In this document: in pieces, positions 8,524 through 16,797 of the stretch
Layout of the letters: every line of letters begins with the position of its first letter
How positions within the stretch are numbered: position 1 is the stretch's first letter
Origin: a virus
Strand: one strand, 5' to 3'
Length of the DNA stretch: 38,415 bases
Virus record (IMG/VR): IMGVR_UViG_3300030117_007434
Span: 1 to 38,415 of that record
The notes under the pieces: model-generated
The model's input: the letters and a program-made list of their open reading frames with translations, nothing else
Told to the model about the DNA's origin: nothing
Database searches by the model: none
Translations under genes and position numbers: made by a program

Positions 8524-9335
8524 CTTACAATTTGGTAATCTTTTCGTTCATTTATGACGTGAACAATTTCAATACCATTCCTTTCTAAGTGTGTTCTCAA
8601 TTGAGACTCAACATGTTCTCCCCATTGACTGTGATACTCATCGTATTCTTCTAAATGAGGGTACGGCTCTTCTTGCTCATATAAACTCGTATATACGTCC
8701 ATAACCTCTGGCGTGCCGAATGCAAAGCCATCACAAAGAAATTCCTTCATAAAAACATTTGGCGGAGTACAGGGAAACCCACCAACGCCAAATAACTTAT
8801 TACTAATGTTATCATATTGTGACACTATTTGTTCAACATTAACCTTCTTGGCTAATGCGATGTCAAACCTAGCCCTGATAACGATATCATACTTAACATT
8901 ATTTTCTTGTTCGTATAAGCGTAACATATTGTTACATTCATACATCTTATTCAATTGTCTTTTTCTCATCCAGTCCCACTTACTCGGGAGCTTGATATCA
9001 TTTACACTTTCTTTAGCACACTCGTCTAGTATTTTTAGTTTCTTTAATTTGTCTTTGTAGGTAGCGCCGACCAGATAGTTCAATGCCCTTTCGTCAGTAT
9101 TGTATATAATACCATATGGTCTGGGATAAGATTTGTACCATCTTACGTTTGGCAAGTATTCGTACACCGGAGTTGATGGAGGGTAATGAAGACTCATGTT
9201 AACTCTTTGAGAAACAGCATTTGATGTCAGAGCGAAAACATCACACTGATTCTCATCCAAGAACATTTGGCGCTGGTTATTATAAGTTCTTCTGAAAGAT
9301 CCTAATTGTCCAGATAGGCACGCTGCTATTTTCAT
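8520..9335 (-). CDS. Putative glycosyltransferase (CLSGQ-type, GT-A-like)
   Basis: A 271-residue protein opening MKIAACLSGQLGSFRRTY, a start shared by a poorly characterised group of phage and bacterial glycosyltransferase-like proteins. A central YDIVIRARFDIAL motif (about residue 150) resembles their R-R-D signature, which may bind a sugar nucleotide. No signal peptide or membrane span is seen. It overlaps both neighbours through ATGA junctions and lies directly after the cytidylyltransferase gene, so use of an activated sugar from the island is plausible. The family call is from motif pattern only. Confidence 0.65.
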   Translation of the reverse strand: MKIAACLSGQLGSFRRTYNNQRQMFLDENQCDVFALTSNAVSQRVNMSLHYPPSTPVYEYLPNVRWYKSYPRPYGIIYNTDERALNYLVGATYKDKLKKLKILDECAKESVNDIKLPSKWDWMRKRQLNKMYECNNMLRLYEQENNVKYDIVIRARFDIALAKKVNVEQIVSQYDNISNKLFGVGGFPCTPPNVFMKEFLCDGFAFGTPEVMDVYTSLYEQEEPYPHLEEYDEYHSQWGEHVESQLRTHLERNGIEIVHVINERKDYQIVR

Positions 9336-10027
9336 CTGTAGCCAGATCCATATAATGCTTCACACATTTTAAACTGCCATTCATAATCTACATCTAGAAT
9401 TTCAAACTCATTATCCATTGAGTATAACTCTATATCACCGGGCACATCAAACCTTCCCATCCAAATACCTTTACCAATATCAGAAAGTTTACCAGCATAC
9501 AAACAATGGGCTGCCTCCTTGGTAACACCAACAACTTTTGTATTCATTACATCCTGACCATCTGGCCAAGGCGTTACCATTGCACCAGTCTCATCCCAGT
9601 AATAGTTCTTTTTATTAACAACCCCAAACATACCGTTGGCGTCTGACTTTAAATAATCAGACGTAAACCTTTCGATACTATCAACTGTCAAGAACGGACA
9701 ACAAGCATTGATAAACACACAATACTCATGGGGCAGTTTATCCCACCACTCATACATTTCAGTGACTGGGGTGCCTTCTGAGTTTGCCGATGCCTCGCTT
9801 CTGTGAAATATGTTTAGATCATACTTGTTGCCAATATCTTTTAGTTCTTTTTCGTGAACAGATAAGAACACATTCTTGTTTGGGATAATCGGCGATTTGT
9901 TCGTAAGCTTATCTAACATAATGTCTAAAAGGGTTGTGTCAGCAAAAGGTCTAATCATCTTTTGTGGCACCCTTTGAGAACCAAGCCTAGCTTGGACGAT
10001 GAATGCAACTTGGTCTATCTTTTTCAT
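9332..10027 (-). CDS. CMP-nonulosonate (sialic acid-like) cytidylyltransferase
   Basis: A 231-residue enzyme expected to join CTP and a nonulosonic acid to give the CMP-sugar donor. The nucleotide-binding motif QARLGSQRVPQKM (R14, G16, S17, R19, K23) matches the R-x-G-S-x-R-x-x-x-K signature of NeuA/PseF/LegF-type and KdsB-type transferases. A FINACCPFLTVDSI block (about residue 108) and a late NEFEILDVDYEWQF block also fit, the Asp probably binding metal. Length is normal for a single-domain enzyme. With two NeuB-family genes nearby, a nonulosonate is a better substrate guess than Kdo. ATGA overlaps at both ends indicate tight coupling. Confidence 0.85.
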   Translation of the reverse strand: MKKIDQVAFIVQARLGSQRVPQKMIRPFADTTLLDIMLDKLTNKSPIIPNKNVFLSVHEKELKDIGNKYDLNIFHRSEASANSEGTPVTEMYEWWDKLPHEYCVFINACCPFLTVDSIERFTSDYLKSDANGMFGVVNKKNYYWDETGAMVTPWPDGQDVMNTKVVGVTKEAAHCLYAGKLSDIGKGIWMGRFDVPGDIELYSMDNEFEILDVDYEWQFKMCEALYGSGYR

Positions 10028-11052
10028 TGTTCTCTCTCAAGAGGAAATTCTTTTCTAGAAATGTCAGTAGATTGATTAGCGGAGAATCCCTCTCCTAAAT
10101 TTTGAAATTTTATTTGCCTCTCTTTATCTAAAACATTTAAGATGTAGTCCCATAACATAACATAGTGTCTTTTGTAAAGGTGATAATCTACTGTACCATT
10201 CCATTTCTTATCTATTTGGAACGCATGTTCACAAGCACTACCACCAGCTTCATCAGGTCTTAGCCCATCCATACCTACAAAATCAACACTCTTTGGTTTC
10301 ATCATAGTTGCTAAACATAACAATCTTGGCACAGCACCATTCCTTGCATTAAATCTTAGATGGGCATAAAATGATGGATAGTTCTCAAAGATTGTCTTTT
10401 TATCTGAAAATCTTTTTGGTAGGTGATGATCGTCATTGTTGTCAAAACAACAGATGGTGTTACTTCTATTGATATGGTCATGAAGCTTTTTGTTATCAAC
10501 AGATAAATCTACCTCACCCCCCAGTGTTGCCAAGTCTATCCTTACATCCTTTAATAGTTCACTTTCAAAATAGTGGTTACAAGACCAAATATAATCATAA
10601 TCATCAGGGTTCCAGCTTTGCCGTGTAGCAGTTGGTCCAGCGCCCACGATGAGGATCTTTGAATTTTTAAACTTCTTGCAGTCGCTGATATCTTGAATGA
10701 TCGCCTCTGTTCCGATATTGGCGTCTGCACCAAAATTGCTAGCCAATTGATCTTTAACAAAACTTAAATCTTTGCTTAGGAAAGTTTCCGGGCAAGACCG
10801 CATAACCGGTGCTATCTGGGTTCTTCCTCTTCTTGTGTGAACAGTTGAGGTCTTAGAAAAGAATCTTTCTTTTGTAAAATCTAAACCAAAACAAAAATCT
10901 TTCTCGGTGTCGTACCATACATTATACTCTGGTTTTTTCTTGCCTATAAGTTGGTAATAAAACATAAACGCTTGTCGTATGTCTTGCATCATGGCATCGT
11001 CTATAAAACTACCATTGCTGTAAACTAATATACACTCGTTCCACTTAATCAC
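10024..11052 (-). CDS. DUF115/Maf-like Rossmann protein, paralogue 1
   Basis: A protein of about 342 residues. After a non-conserved N-terminal part of about 135 residues comes a Rossmann-like domain with KILIVGAGPTATRQSW, then DYDYIWSCNHYFESELLKD, a basic NARNGAVPRLLCLA helix and KSVDFVGMDG. The same order recurs in the gene at 15832-16797, so the two are paralogues. The pattern resembles DUF115 (MptE-like) domains found in Maf flagellin glycosyltransferases, which use nonulosonic acids; that assignment is by motif, not by a search. The GTG at 11050-11052 has GGGGG six bases upstream and is preferred to the GTG at 11058. It sits next to the cytidylyltransferase, which fits a transferase using the CMP-sugar. 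Confidence 0.65.
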   Translation of the reverse strand: MIKWNECILVYSNGSFIDDAMMQDIRQAFMFYYQLIGKKKPEYNVWYDTEKDFCFGLDFTKERFFSKTSTVHTRRGRTQIAPVMRSCPETFLSKDLSFVKDQLASNFGADANIGTEAIIQDISDCKKFKNSKILIVGAGPTATRQSWNPDDYDYIWSCNHYFESELLKDVRIDLATLGGEVDLSVDNKKLHDHINRSNTICCFDNNDDHHLPKRFSDKKTIFENYPSFYAHLRFNARNGAVPRLLCLATMMKPKSVDFVGMDGLRPDEAGGSACEHAFQIDKKWNGTVDYHLYKRHYVMLWDYILNVLDKERQIKFQNLGEGFSANQSTDISRKEFPLEREQ

Positions 11053-11707
11053 TGTCACCCCCTATCGAGGCTTCTTTTATGAGAATTCTTTTGCCATCCG
11101 CAGCCTTGATATATGCGTATGGGTACGGATCTCCAAGCATCCTAATCTTGTTGTAAATGTACTGACTGTCCTCGCTTAGTATTTCTCGAATAGTAATTTC
11201 GTTGTCTCTCTTGTTTCTTCTATTATAAAAGGTGGCTTCGCTTTCATTTTGCTTAACCCTAATAAAGTCACCAGAAATAATCCTTTTCGTTAATCTAGTT
11301 CCGATTCTAGTAATTTTTTTAAGGATCGCACTTATGTCGCCATCAAGGGCAAACTTCTCTTGGGCTAAAATATCTCCTGCGTCTAAGTCACTAGTCATCT
11401 CGATAATAGTTACTGCTGAAGAAGTCTCACCATTGATAATTTGATTTTGGATCGGAGAGCCACCTCTATATTTTGGCAAGGGCGACGGGTGCAACATTAA
11501 GCATTGATACTTATCAATAACCGCTTCTTGTATCTTCCAACTCCACCCATAAAACAAAACCAAGTCAGGGTTCTCTTGGTCAAGTAAGTCTTCTGAATAT
11601 GTCTCTTTATCTACAAGAACAATATCATGCCTGTTGCCATAAAAGAGTCTTAGACGCTGGTATATCTCCATCGCCCATTCTCTATAGCCGACACAAACAA
11701 TCTTCAC
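11045..11707 (-). CDS. Formyltransferase-fold protein with altered catalytic Asn
   Basis: A 220-residue protein related to methionyl-tRNA formyltransferase and the sugar N-formyltransferases (ArnA/VioF type), which move formyl from N10-formyl-THF to an amine. The core block is LMLHPSPLPKYRGGSPIQ near residues 70-87, then EMTSDLDAGDILAQ (D109). Family members normally read N-x-H before the SLLP/SPLP loop. Here the position of the Asn is Met71, while His73 and the Asp are kept. The short C-terminal part is not the tRNA-binding domain of Fmt, so an amino-sugar substrate is more likely. The start is GTG in a GTGA overlap with the PIG-L gene. Activity is uncertain because of the substitution. Confidence 0.8.
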   Translation of the reverse strand: MKIVCVGYREWAMEIYQRLRLFYGNRHDIVLVDKETYSEDLLDQENPDLVLFYGWSWKIQEAVIDKYQCLMLHPSPLPKYRGGSPIQNQIINGETSSAVTIIEMTSDLDAGDILAQEKFALDGDISAILKKITRIGTRLTKRIISGDFIRVKQNESEATFYNRRNKRDNEITIREILSEDSQYIYNKIRMLGDPYPYAYIKAADGKRILIKEASIGGDSD

Positions 11708-12405
11708 CTAACCAGACCCCTAATCAACGAGAAGGCTTCAGCATTCTTAACACCAATTTGTGAACCTCTTGTGCTGCACGTCATACGGATCATATCTTCG
11801 CACCTAGGAAATGGTAATGGTTTCACTTCTGTGTCATAATATGACATAGCTTTAACCTTGTTGTCAACATCTTTTTTTGATATTTCAATAAAAAAGTTTG
11901 GTGCAAAAGGTTCAGAAAAATTCCATTCTGAGGATGACAATACCTCATATGAGAACACAACGTCCACTGCGTTTTTAGCGCCCGGTCTAGTTGCCTGCAA
12001 GGTCGCCTGATATACTATTTGGTGATCAACATTAACATCCTTTTTTGAGTGCGTGAAGATAGTGTCCGGCTCGAACTTTTTTATTTCTTGCTCAATAATT
12101 TTTCCGATACTTATAACAGGCTCTTGATCGAGTTTACCACATGGCAAATTATAAAAAACATAGTTATCAACACCGAGTGCCTGTAAAGCCTTTGTGCCAC
12201 ATTTGTTCCTGTAGTCAATCTTTTCTTTTATTACCCTTTGGTCGAAGTTTTCTGGATGCAGGTACCTACAGGTTGTCCCTTCAGCAATAAATACAACTCT
12301 AATATCTACGCCTTGGCGAGCTAATTTACTAATCGTGCCGCCACAACCTAAAACATCATCGTCAGGGTGTGCTGCTATCACCATCACTTTCTTGAAGTTC
12401 TTCAT
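11704..12405 (-). CDS. PIG-L/LmbE-family N-acetyl-sugar deacetylase
   Basis: A 233-residue protein with the family signature VIAAHPDDDVLGCGGTI near residues 10-26 (AHPDD supplying a metal-binding His and the catalytic Asp) and a second metal His in the NVDHQ block near residue 122. PIG-L enzymes remove acetyl from N-acetylglucosamine-type groups on glycolipids, mycothiol precursors and sugar nucleotides. The ATG at 12403-12405 is preferred because AAGGA lies five bases upstream; the ATG three bases earlier is too close. The 5' end overlaps the GNAT gene by 44 bases. Next to a formyltransferase, deacetylation followed by formylation of an amino sugar is an attractive but unproved pairing. Confidence 0.85.
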   Translation of the reverse strand: MKNFKKVMVIAAHPDDDVLGCGGTISKLARQGVDIRVVFIAEGTTCRYLHPENFDQRVIKEKIDYRNKCGTKALQALGVDNYVFYNLPCGKLDQEPVISIGKIIEQEIKKFEPDTIFTHSKKDVNVDHQIVYQATLQATRPGAKNAVDVVFSYEVLSSSEWNFSEPFAPNFFIEISKKDVDNKVKAMSYYDTEVKPLPFPRCEDMIRMTCSTRGSQIGVKNAEAFSLIRGLVR

Positions 12406-12940
12406 CATATTCCTTTTTTAACATCGACAAAATGTGAGAATCATAATACTGACCCTGGTAATAGTAGTGCTCTCTCAGACTAGCGTCTACGTTGAAACCA
12501 CGCTGCATAAAAAACTTAAGTTTAAGACTGTCGATTTGATATATCTCCGCCCAAAGCTTGTTTAGATTCATAGTATTAAAACCATAATCTAAAATAATCT
12601 CAAATGCTACGGGAGCTATCGTCTTGTCTATCCACTCACCATTTTTACCAATATAAAAATGAACGTCGCCATGGCGATTAACCCAATCAACGTAAGTAAT
12701 ACCAGCCACACCAAGCATCGTAGCCTTCTTAGAAAACATTTTGTCCTGGCTTTCTATAACAAACATCTGAAAGCGGTCATCAAAAATCATTTGATCATAC
12801 CACTTCTCTTTCTGTGTTAGTGAAAAGTCTCGCCACTCTCGAAAATACTTTCTTAGATTTTCGTCATTTCTCCAAGTTTGTAAAACTGGTAAGTCTTCTT
12901 TTTCTATGGCACGCAATGTGATACCATCTTTTTCTAGCAT
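12362..12940 (-). CDS. GNAT-family N-acetyltransferase (RimJ/PseH-like)
   Basis: A 192-residue protein with a typical GNAT opening (ITLRAIEKEDLPVLQTWRNDE), a central beta segment (GVAGITYVDW, then DVHFYIG), and the late NKLWAEIYQIDSLKLKFFMQRGF block, which corresponds to the C-terminal acetyl-CoA-contact half in RimJ/PseH-like proteins. The start is ATG with AAGGA seven bases upstream and overlaps the NeuB stop by seven bases (GGATGCTAG). In nonulosonate pathways such an enzyme (PseH, LegH) acetylates the 4-amino group of the precursor. That role is inferred from context. The C-terminal 15 residues are polar and may be flexible. Confidence 0.82.
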   Translation of the reverse strand: MLEKDGITLRAIEKEDLPVLQTWRNDENLRKYFREWRDFSLTQKEKWYDQMIFDDRFQMFVIESQDKMFSKKATMLGVAGITYVDWVNRHGDVHFYIGKNGEWIDKTIAPVAFEIILDYGFNTMNLNKLWAEIYQIDSLKLKFFMQRGFNVDASLREHYYYQGQYYDSHILSMLKKEYDEELQESDGDSSTP

Positions 12941-14016
12941 CCATTTTTCCTTGGCAAGTGTTCAACCGTCAAATGTTCCCCTTGTTGTATTGCTCGCATA
13001 AGAGGCTTGCCCACAACTTCATGAACCAAGTTTGGACTAAGAGAGCCCGGCGGTGCCGGTCTTTGAAACTCAATATCCTCTTCTGAAATAGTGTCTCTAT
13101 ACTTGATATTTTTGTTGACTCGAATGCACCTCCTTTGGAGAACAATAGTTTCTTTCTCGTTTTCTTGAACTTCCTTCTTCTCTGATCCAAGAGATTGCTC
13201 CAACAATCTTGTCAAGTCCACCATCTCTTTCCAGGCTTTGGGGTCCATAGAAAACGGATGGTCTGGTCCACTTCTAGTGGTGTCATCTGTAAAGTGCTTT
13301 TCAATGGCTCGTGCGCCTAGGGCAACAGCACCAAGGACAGTCACATGTCCCGGCGTATGATCACTTAACCCTAAAACAACATTTGGAAAATACTTTTTAT
13401 ACGTCTTTAAAACATTCAAATTAATATACTTAAAGTTTTCCATATCACCAGTGTAATTGGTGTTGCACTGCATTAAGCAGATCCCTGGTAAATTATGATA
13501 GTCTAGAACCTCCATCGTTCTAAAGACTTCATTCATACTTGCTGCGCCAGTGGCAATAAATACAGGCTTAGCCTTGCGGGATACCTTCTCCACCATAGCT
13601 TCCCAAGCAACATCGCCTGAGCCAATTTTAAATGCTGGTACATATGGGTCTAATTTATCAACCATATTCAAATCATATGGAGTTGTAAAAAACGTAATAC
13701 CAAGCTCATCGCAATAATCCTTTAAAACATCTGTCCACTGCAATGGAACTTCAGCGTCTTTATAGACCTCATAAATTGTTTTGTTCCACTTAGTTTGGTG
13801 ACTCATCTTTGATCCAAGATTTTTAAATCCGTAATCACTAACATATTTTGAACAGTCGTGGTGTTGAAATTTTACAGCGTCTGCACCTGCCTCATGAGCT
13901 AACTTGATAAGCTTAAGTGCCCTATCCAGATCTCCGTCATGGTTAGCAGCAATGTCTGCAATAAAATAAGTTGGACTGTCAGGTCCAATCTTTTTTCCAT
14001 CTACAGAAAAATACAT
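12934..14016 (-). CDS. NeuB-family nonulosonate synthase with SAF domain
   Basis: A 360-residue enzyme expected to condense phosphoenolpyruvate with a six-carbon amino sugar to make a nine-carbon nonulosonic acid. The TIM-barrel part shows ADIAANHDG near the N-terminus, KFQHH, FFTTPYD, KIGSGD, the metal His in LSDHTPG and the Glu/His pair in IEKHFTDD. The usual Glu of the A-E-I/L-x-x-N-H motif is Asp here. A SAF (antifreeze-like) domain closes the protein from about residue 295 (LQRRCIRVNKNIKYRDTIS to the end). The ATG at 14014-14016 has AAGGAG seven bases upstream and follows the upstream stop by one base, so a TTG extension to 14040 is rejected. Whether the product is a sialic, legionaminic or pseudaminic type cannot be decided here. 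Confidence 0.88.
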   Translation of the reverse strand: MYFSVDGKKIGPDSPTYFIADIAANHDGDLDRALKLIKLAHEAGADAVKFQHHDCSKYVSDYGFKNLGSKMSHQTKWNKTIYEVYKDAEVPLQWTDVLKDYCDELGITFFTTPYDLNMVDKLDPYVPAFKIGSGDVAWEAMVEKVSRKAKPVFIATGAASMNEVFRTMEVLDYHNLPGICLMQCNTNYTGDMENFKYINLNVLKTYKKYFPNVVLGLSDHTPGHVTVLGAVALGARAIEKHFTDDTTRSGPDHPFSMDPKAWKEMVDLTRLLEQSLGSEKKEVQENEKETIVLQRRCIRVNKNIKYRDTISEEDIEFQRPAPPGSLSPNLVHEVVGKPLMRAIQQGEHLTVEHLPRKNGC

Positions 14017-14017
14017 C

Positions 14018-14860
14018 TTAGTTCTCCTTGTACTCTTCAAATAATTTATCTAAGCCATCATTCAAACAAAAAGAGTAGCCAAGCTCTTTTGATACATAAT
14101 CAGTCTGTAAGCAAGTGTATCTTGGTCTCTTTATGTCTATCTTAGATTCAGTGTAGGTCTTGGGCTTAATCATATCCGTATCCATATTAAACCTATTGTA
14201 CAATATTTTTAAGAACTCATATTTACTAAGACAAGTATCACCAGCAAAGTTAACAACACCTGTAACATTGTGGTTGATCATTCCTCTAATCGCTGCCGCT
14301 AAATGTCCAACGTATACTGGGTTAAACTTAACATTGACAAACCCATTTATCTCTTTATTATCCTTGTTTGATTGGAGTGCCCAATCAGCTAGCATTCCAG
14401 GCTTGCTGCCAAAAATATTTGTTCGGATGATTAAGGAATTCTTGTTGTTGTTTTTTGCAATAGCCTCGCCCAAAAGTTTTGTTCTAGCATAAGCATTCAA
14501 GGGATTTGTATTAGAATCCTCACCATAAGGGACACAAGATAATCCATCAAAAACTGAGTCAGTTGAAACATATATCATACGGTTACAGGATTGTGCAAGT
14601 ATTTTTGTTAAGTCAGCATGTAAAATCTTAGCCTTGCTAGGGTCCTCTTCGCACTTTTTTAATGATGTCATAGCAGCCAAATGAATAACAACATCAGGAT
14701 TTTGATCTTTTACAAACCTCTCTGCAAGCTCAAGATCTGTTAAATCCAAAATCGAACTTGGTCCAGATTCTATTGTTTCGTAAAAAAGATTAAACTTTTT
14801 TAAATCTCTCACAACAACAGAACCCAACATACCTGAAGTTCCAGTAACTAATACTCTCAT
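14018..14860 (-). CDS. RmlD-like NAD(P)-dependent sugar reductase/epimerase
   Basis: A 280-residue short-chain dehydrogenase of the extended type. It has the G-x-x-G-x-x-G nucleotide loop (VTGTSGMLGSVV), VIHLAAMTS, YVSTDSVFDG and the catalytic YARTK (Tyr about residue 123, Lys four later), in the arrangement of RmlD-type dTDP-4-keto-rhamnose reductases. It follows the 4,6-dehydratase gene by a one-base overlap, so the natural inference is that it reduces or remodels the 4-keto-6-deoxy sugar. It has no membrane segment. A role in a 6-deoxy sugar branch separate from the nonulosonate is also possible. Confidence 0.83.
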   Translation of the reverse strand: MRVLVTGTSGMLGSVVVRDLKKFNLFYETIESGPSSILDLTDLELAERFVKDQNPDVVIHLAAMTSLKKCEEDPSKAKILHADLTKILAQSCNRMIYVSTDSVFDGLSCVPYGEDSNTNPLNAYARTKLLGEAIAKNNNKNSLIIRTNIFGSKPGMLADWALQSNKDNKEINGFVNVKFNPVYVGHLAAAIRGMINHNVTGVVNFAGDTCLSKYEFLKILYNRFNMDTDMIKPKTYTESKIDIKRPRYTCLQTDYVSKELGYSFCLNDGLDKLFEEYKEN

Positions 14861-15831
14861 TATTTATCCTTGGTCCCTTCCTTAATCAACTCTGCCAATT
14901 CTAAAGAATCCTGACTAAGATGCAGCGAAGAATTAAAATGTGGTCCTTGATATTTGATACTATATGTGTGAGACTTTCTAGTGTATTGAGGTGTTACCAC
15001 CAATAGTTTATCGCTAGCTTCATAGGTAAAGTCCAACTCTGTCATAGCCAACATGTCTTCATGTATCTTTTCACCGGGTCTCATATTAACAATAGTGTAT
15101 TTAATATCTTCTGTTTTACACAATACTTTTAACGAATCCAAAACTGTCTGTAAATCATATGATTTGATCTTTGGAATAAATACTTCTCCACCCTGTGCCA
15201 AATCAAGTGCCCCTAATACCGTATCCACAGCGTCATCTAGAGTAAACAAAAATCGGGAACATTCTAGGTCTGTTACTGGAACTACTTTGCTGGACTTAAT
15301 CAGGTCCATCCAGAGAGGAATAAAAGATCCCCTACTAGCGATCACGTTTCCGTATCTTACGCTTGAGAAAATAGTGTTGTCAGAATAGTAATCAAAGTTC
15401 GTAAAGACTCTTTCTGCAATAAACTTACTAGACCCATATACGTTTACTGGTAAACAAGCTTTGTCAGTTGATATAAGAATACATTTTTCAACGTCTGTTT
15501 TTAGTGCCGCAGTGGCAACATTCTGAGAGCCAATGACATTTGTCTTTACACACTCATCAGGATGAAACTCCATGTCGTCCACTCTTTTTAAAGCGGCGGC
15601 GTGAATAACGTAATCGGGTCTGTGGATGCGAAACGTAGTAGAAAGCTTATCAAGATCTCTTACATCTCCTACAACTCTAATTATGTCTTTGTCTTGCCCA
15701 AAGTATAATGCTTGTTTGCCCTCATCTCGACTGTAAACGATTATTTGCCAGCCAAGACACTTTATTCTTTTTATAAGAGCCCTACCCAGGGAGCCTGTGC
15801 CACCTGTAATGAGAACTTTTTTGGCACTCAT
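14860..15831 (-). CDS. UDP-GlcNAc 4,6-dehydratase-like enzyme (PseB/FlaA1/CapD type)
   Basis: A 323-residue soluble extended SDR with VLITGGTGSLGRALI (nucleotide loop), VIHAAALKRVDDMEFHP, ISTDKACLPVNVYGSSK (catalytic region near residues 119-135), and SVRYGNVIASRGSFIPLW. The AALKRV--ME--P-E and YGNV--SRGSVIP strings are hallmarks of PseB/FlaA1-type dehydratases, which convert UDP-GlcNAc to UDP-4-keto-6-deoxy sugars, the first step to pseudaminic and related acids. The start has GAGGG four bases upstream. It lacks the membrane region of full-length CapD/WbpM. Which 5-epimer it makes cannot be told from sequence alone. Confidence 0.87.
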   Translation of the reverse strand: MSAKKVLITGGTGSLGRALIKRIKCLGWQIIVYSRDEGKQALYFGQDKDIIRVVGDVRDLDKLSTTFRIHRPDYVIHAAALKRVDDMEFHPDECVKTNVIGSQNVATAALKTDVEKCILISTDKACLPVNVYGSSKFIAERVFTNFDYYSDNTIFSSVRYGNVIASRGSFIPLWMDLIKSSKVVPVTDLECSRFLFTLDDAVDTVLGALDLAQGGEVFIPKIKSYDLQTVLDSLKVLCKTEDIKYTIVNMRPGEKIHEDMLAMTELDFTYEASDKLLVVTPQYTRKSHTYSIKYQGPHFNSSLHLSQDSLELAELIKEGTKDK

Positions 15832-16797
15832 TTATCCCTCTACCTCGTTCTTCACATATTCCTTGACACCATTATACACATTATATTCGCTGTTTTCAGA
15901 TAGAACACTAGTTTCGGTTTCAAAGGTTGAAGTAAGGTAATCCCAGAAAACTACGGCAGCCTCTTCATACTTTATGGTGTTGTAGTACTCAGGTAAGCTC
16001 TTTGTTTTTTCAAACCCATGTTTATCTTCTTTCTTTTGTCGATGCCCATCAAAACCAATAACATCAACACTCTTTGCGCCTAGACAGTTTGCTAGCACTA
16101 CGGCTCTAGAAGCAAAACCTAGTCTTGAAAAATACCTAGTTAAATATAGGAAAGTGTTTGTGTCATTTGTCTTAGTAAACTCATCGATAATTTGGATAGT
16201 TAACTTATGTGAATGTTCAAAACCAATAAGAGTTTCATCTCTTTTAATTCTTTGAACAAGCTCTGGGTCTGCAAGGTCTGTACCCTGACCTACTAAGGCA
16301 ATGTCAACTTTTACATCTTTTAATTTTTCGCTCTTGAAATAAGAGTTGCAACTAATGACAATATCATAATCTTTTACTTTATCAAGATCTAGATCGTCTA
16401 AAGTAGGACCGCCACCAAGGACTAAGACACTTGCGTTTTTAACTTTAGCTAAAACATCATTTTCGGTGTAAACGATTTCTTCATCAACTTTGATGTCGCC
16501 ATAATCTAAAGACCTGTTGCCAAAATAATTGTTAAAAAAAGTGTTGGCAAAATAGTCTTGCCAAACTGCCCTTGTATGGTTGAAGTTGTACCAGCCGCCA
16601 GACCATGGGCTCGATGCCCATTGTGGATCAAACCGAATGGTGTGCCCAAAAAACTCACCTGTCTCATTGTTTTGCCAAATACTTGTATGATCAGTATGAG
16701 TGCTTTTGTAATGAAATAGCTTATTAAGATCATCGATTGAGGAAACGTTTTCCTCTTGGTTAACGTCTCTATAAACACAGTTATACTTTTCCCACAT
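15832..16797 (-). CDS. DUF115/Maf-like Rossmann protein, paralogue 2
   Basis: A 321-residue protein with the same core order as the gene at 10024: VLVLGGGPTLDDLDL, YDIVISCNSYFKSEKLKDVKVDIALVG, then SRAVVLANCLGAKSVDVIGFDG and a late FWDYL. The N-terminal 120 residues are Trp/Asn/Phe-rich and differ from paralogue 1 apart from scattered aromatic positions. The GGGPTL loop and the C-N-x-Y-F motif resemble DUF115/MptE-like domains. It lies between the 4,6-dehydratase and the second NeuB gene, with an ATG following GAGG by seven bases. A glycosyltransferase role with a nonulosonate donor is inferred from context; a kinase-like MptE role is the alternative. Confidence 0.65.
   Translation of the reverse strand: MWEKYNCVYRDVNQEENVSSIDDLNKLFHYKSTHTDHTSIWQNNETGEFFGHTIRFDPQWASSPWSGGWYNFNHTRAVWQDYFANTFFNNYFGNRSLDYGDIKVDEEIVYTENDVLAKVKNASVLVLGGGPTLDDLDLDKVKDYDIVISCNSYFKSEKLKDVKVDIALVGQGTDLADPELVQRIKRDETLIGFEHSHKLTIQIIDEFTKTNDTNTFLYLTRYFSRLGFASRAVVLANCLGAKSVDVIGFDGHRQKKEDKHGFEKTKSLPEYYNTIKYEEAAVVFWDYLTSTFETETSVLSENSEYNVYNGVKEYVKNEVEG

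Noticed and set aside
12362-12408. Possible frameshift joining the GNAT and PIG-L genes into one protein
   Set aside because: Both proteins have complete family ends and a usable start; a 44-47-base overlap is ordinary in this gene array.
14017-14040. N-terminal extension of the SAF-containing NeuB from a TTG
   Set aside because: The extension overlaps the upstream gene and contains the Shine-Dalgarno that serves the ATG at 14016.
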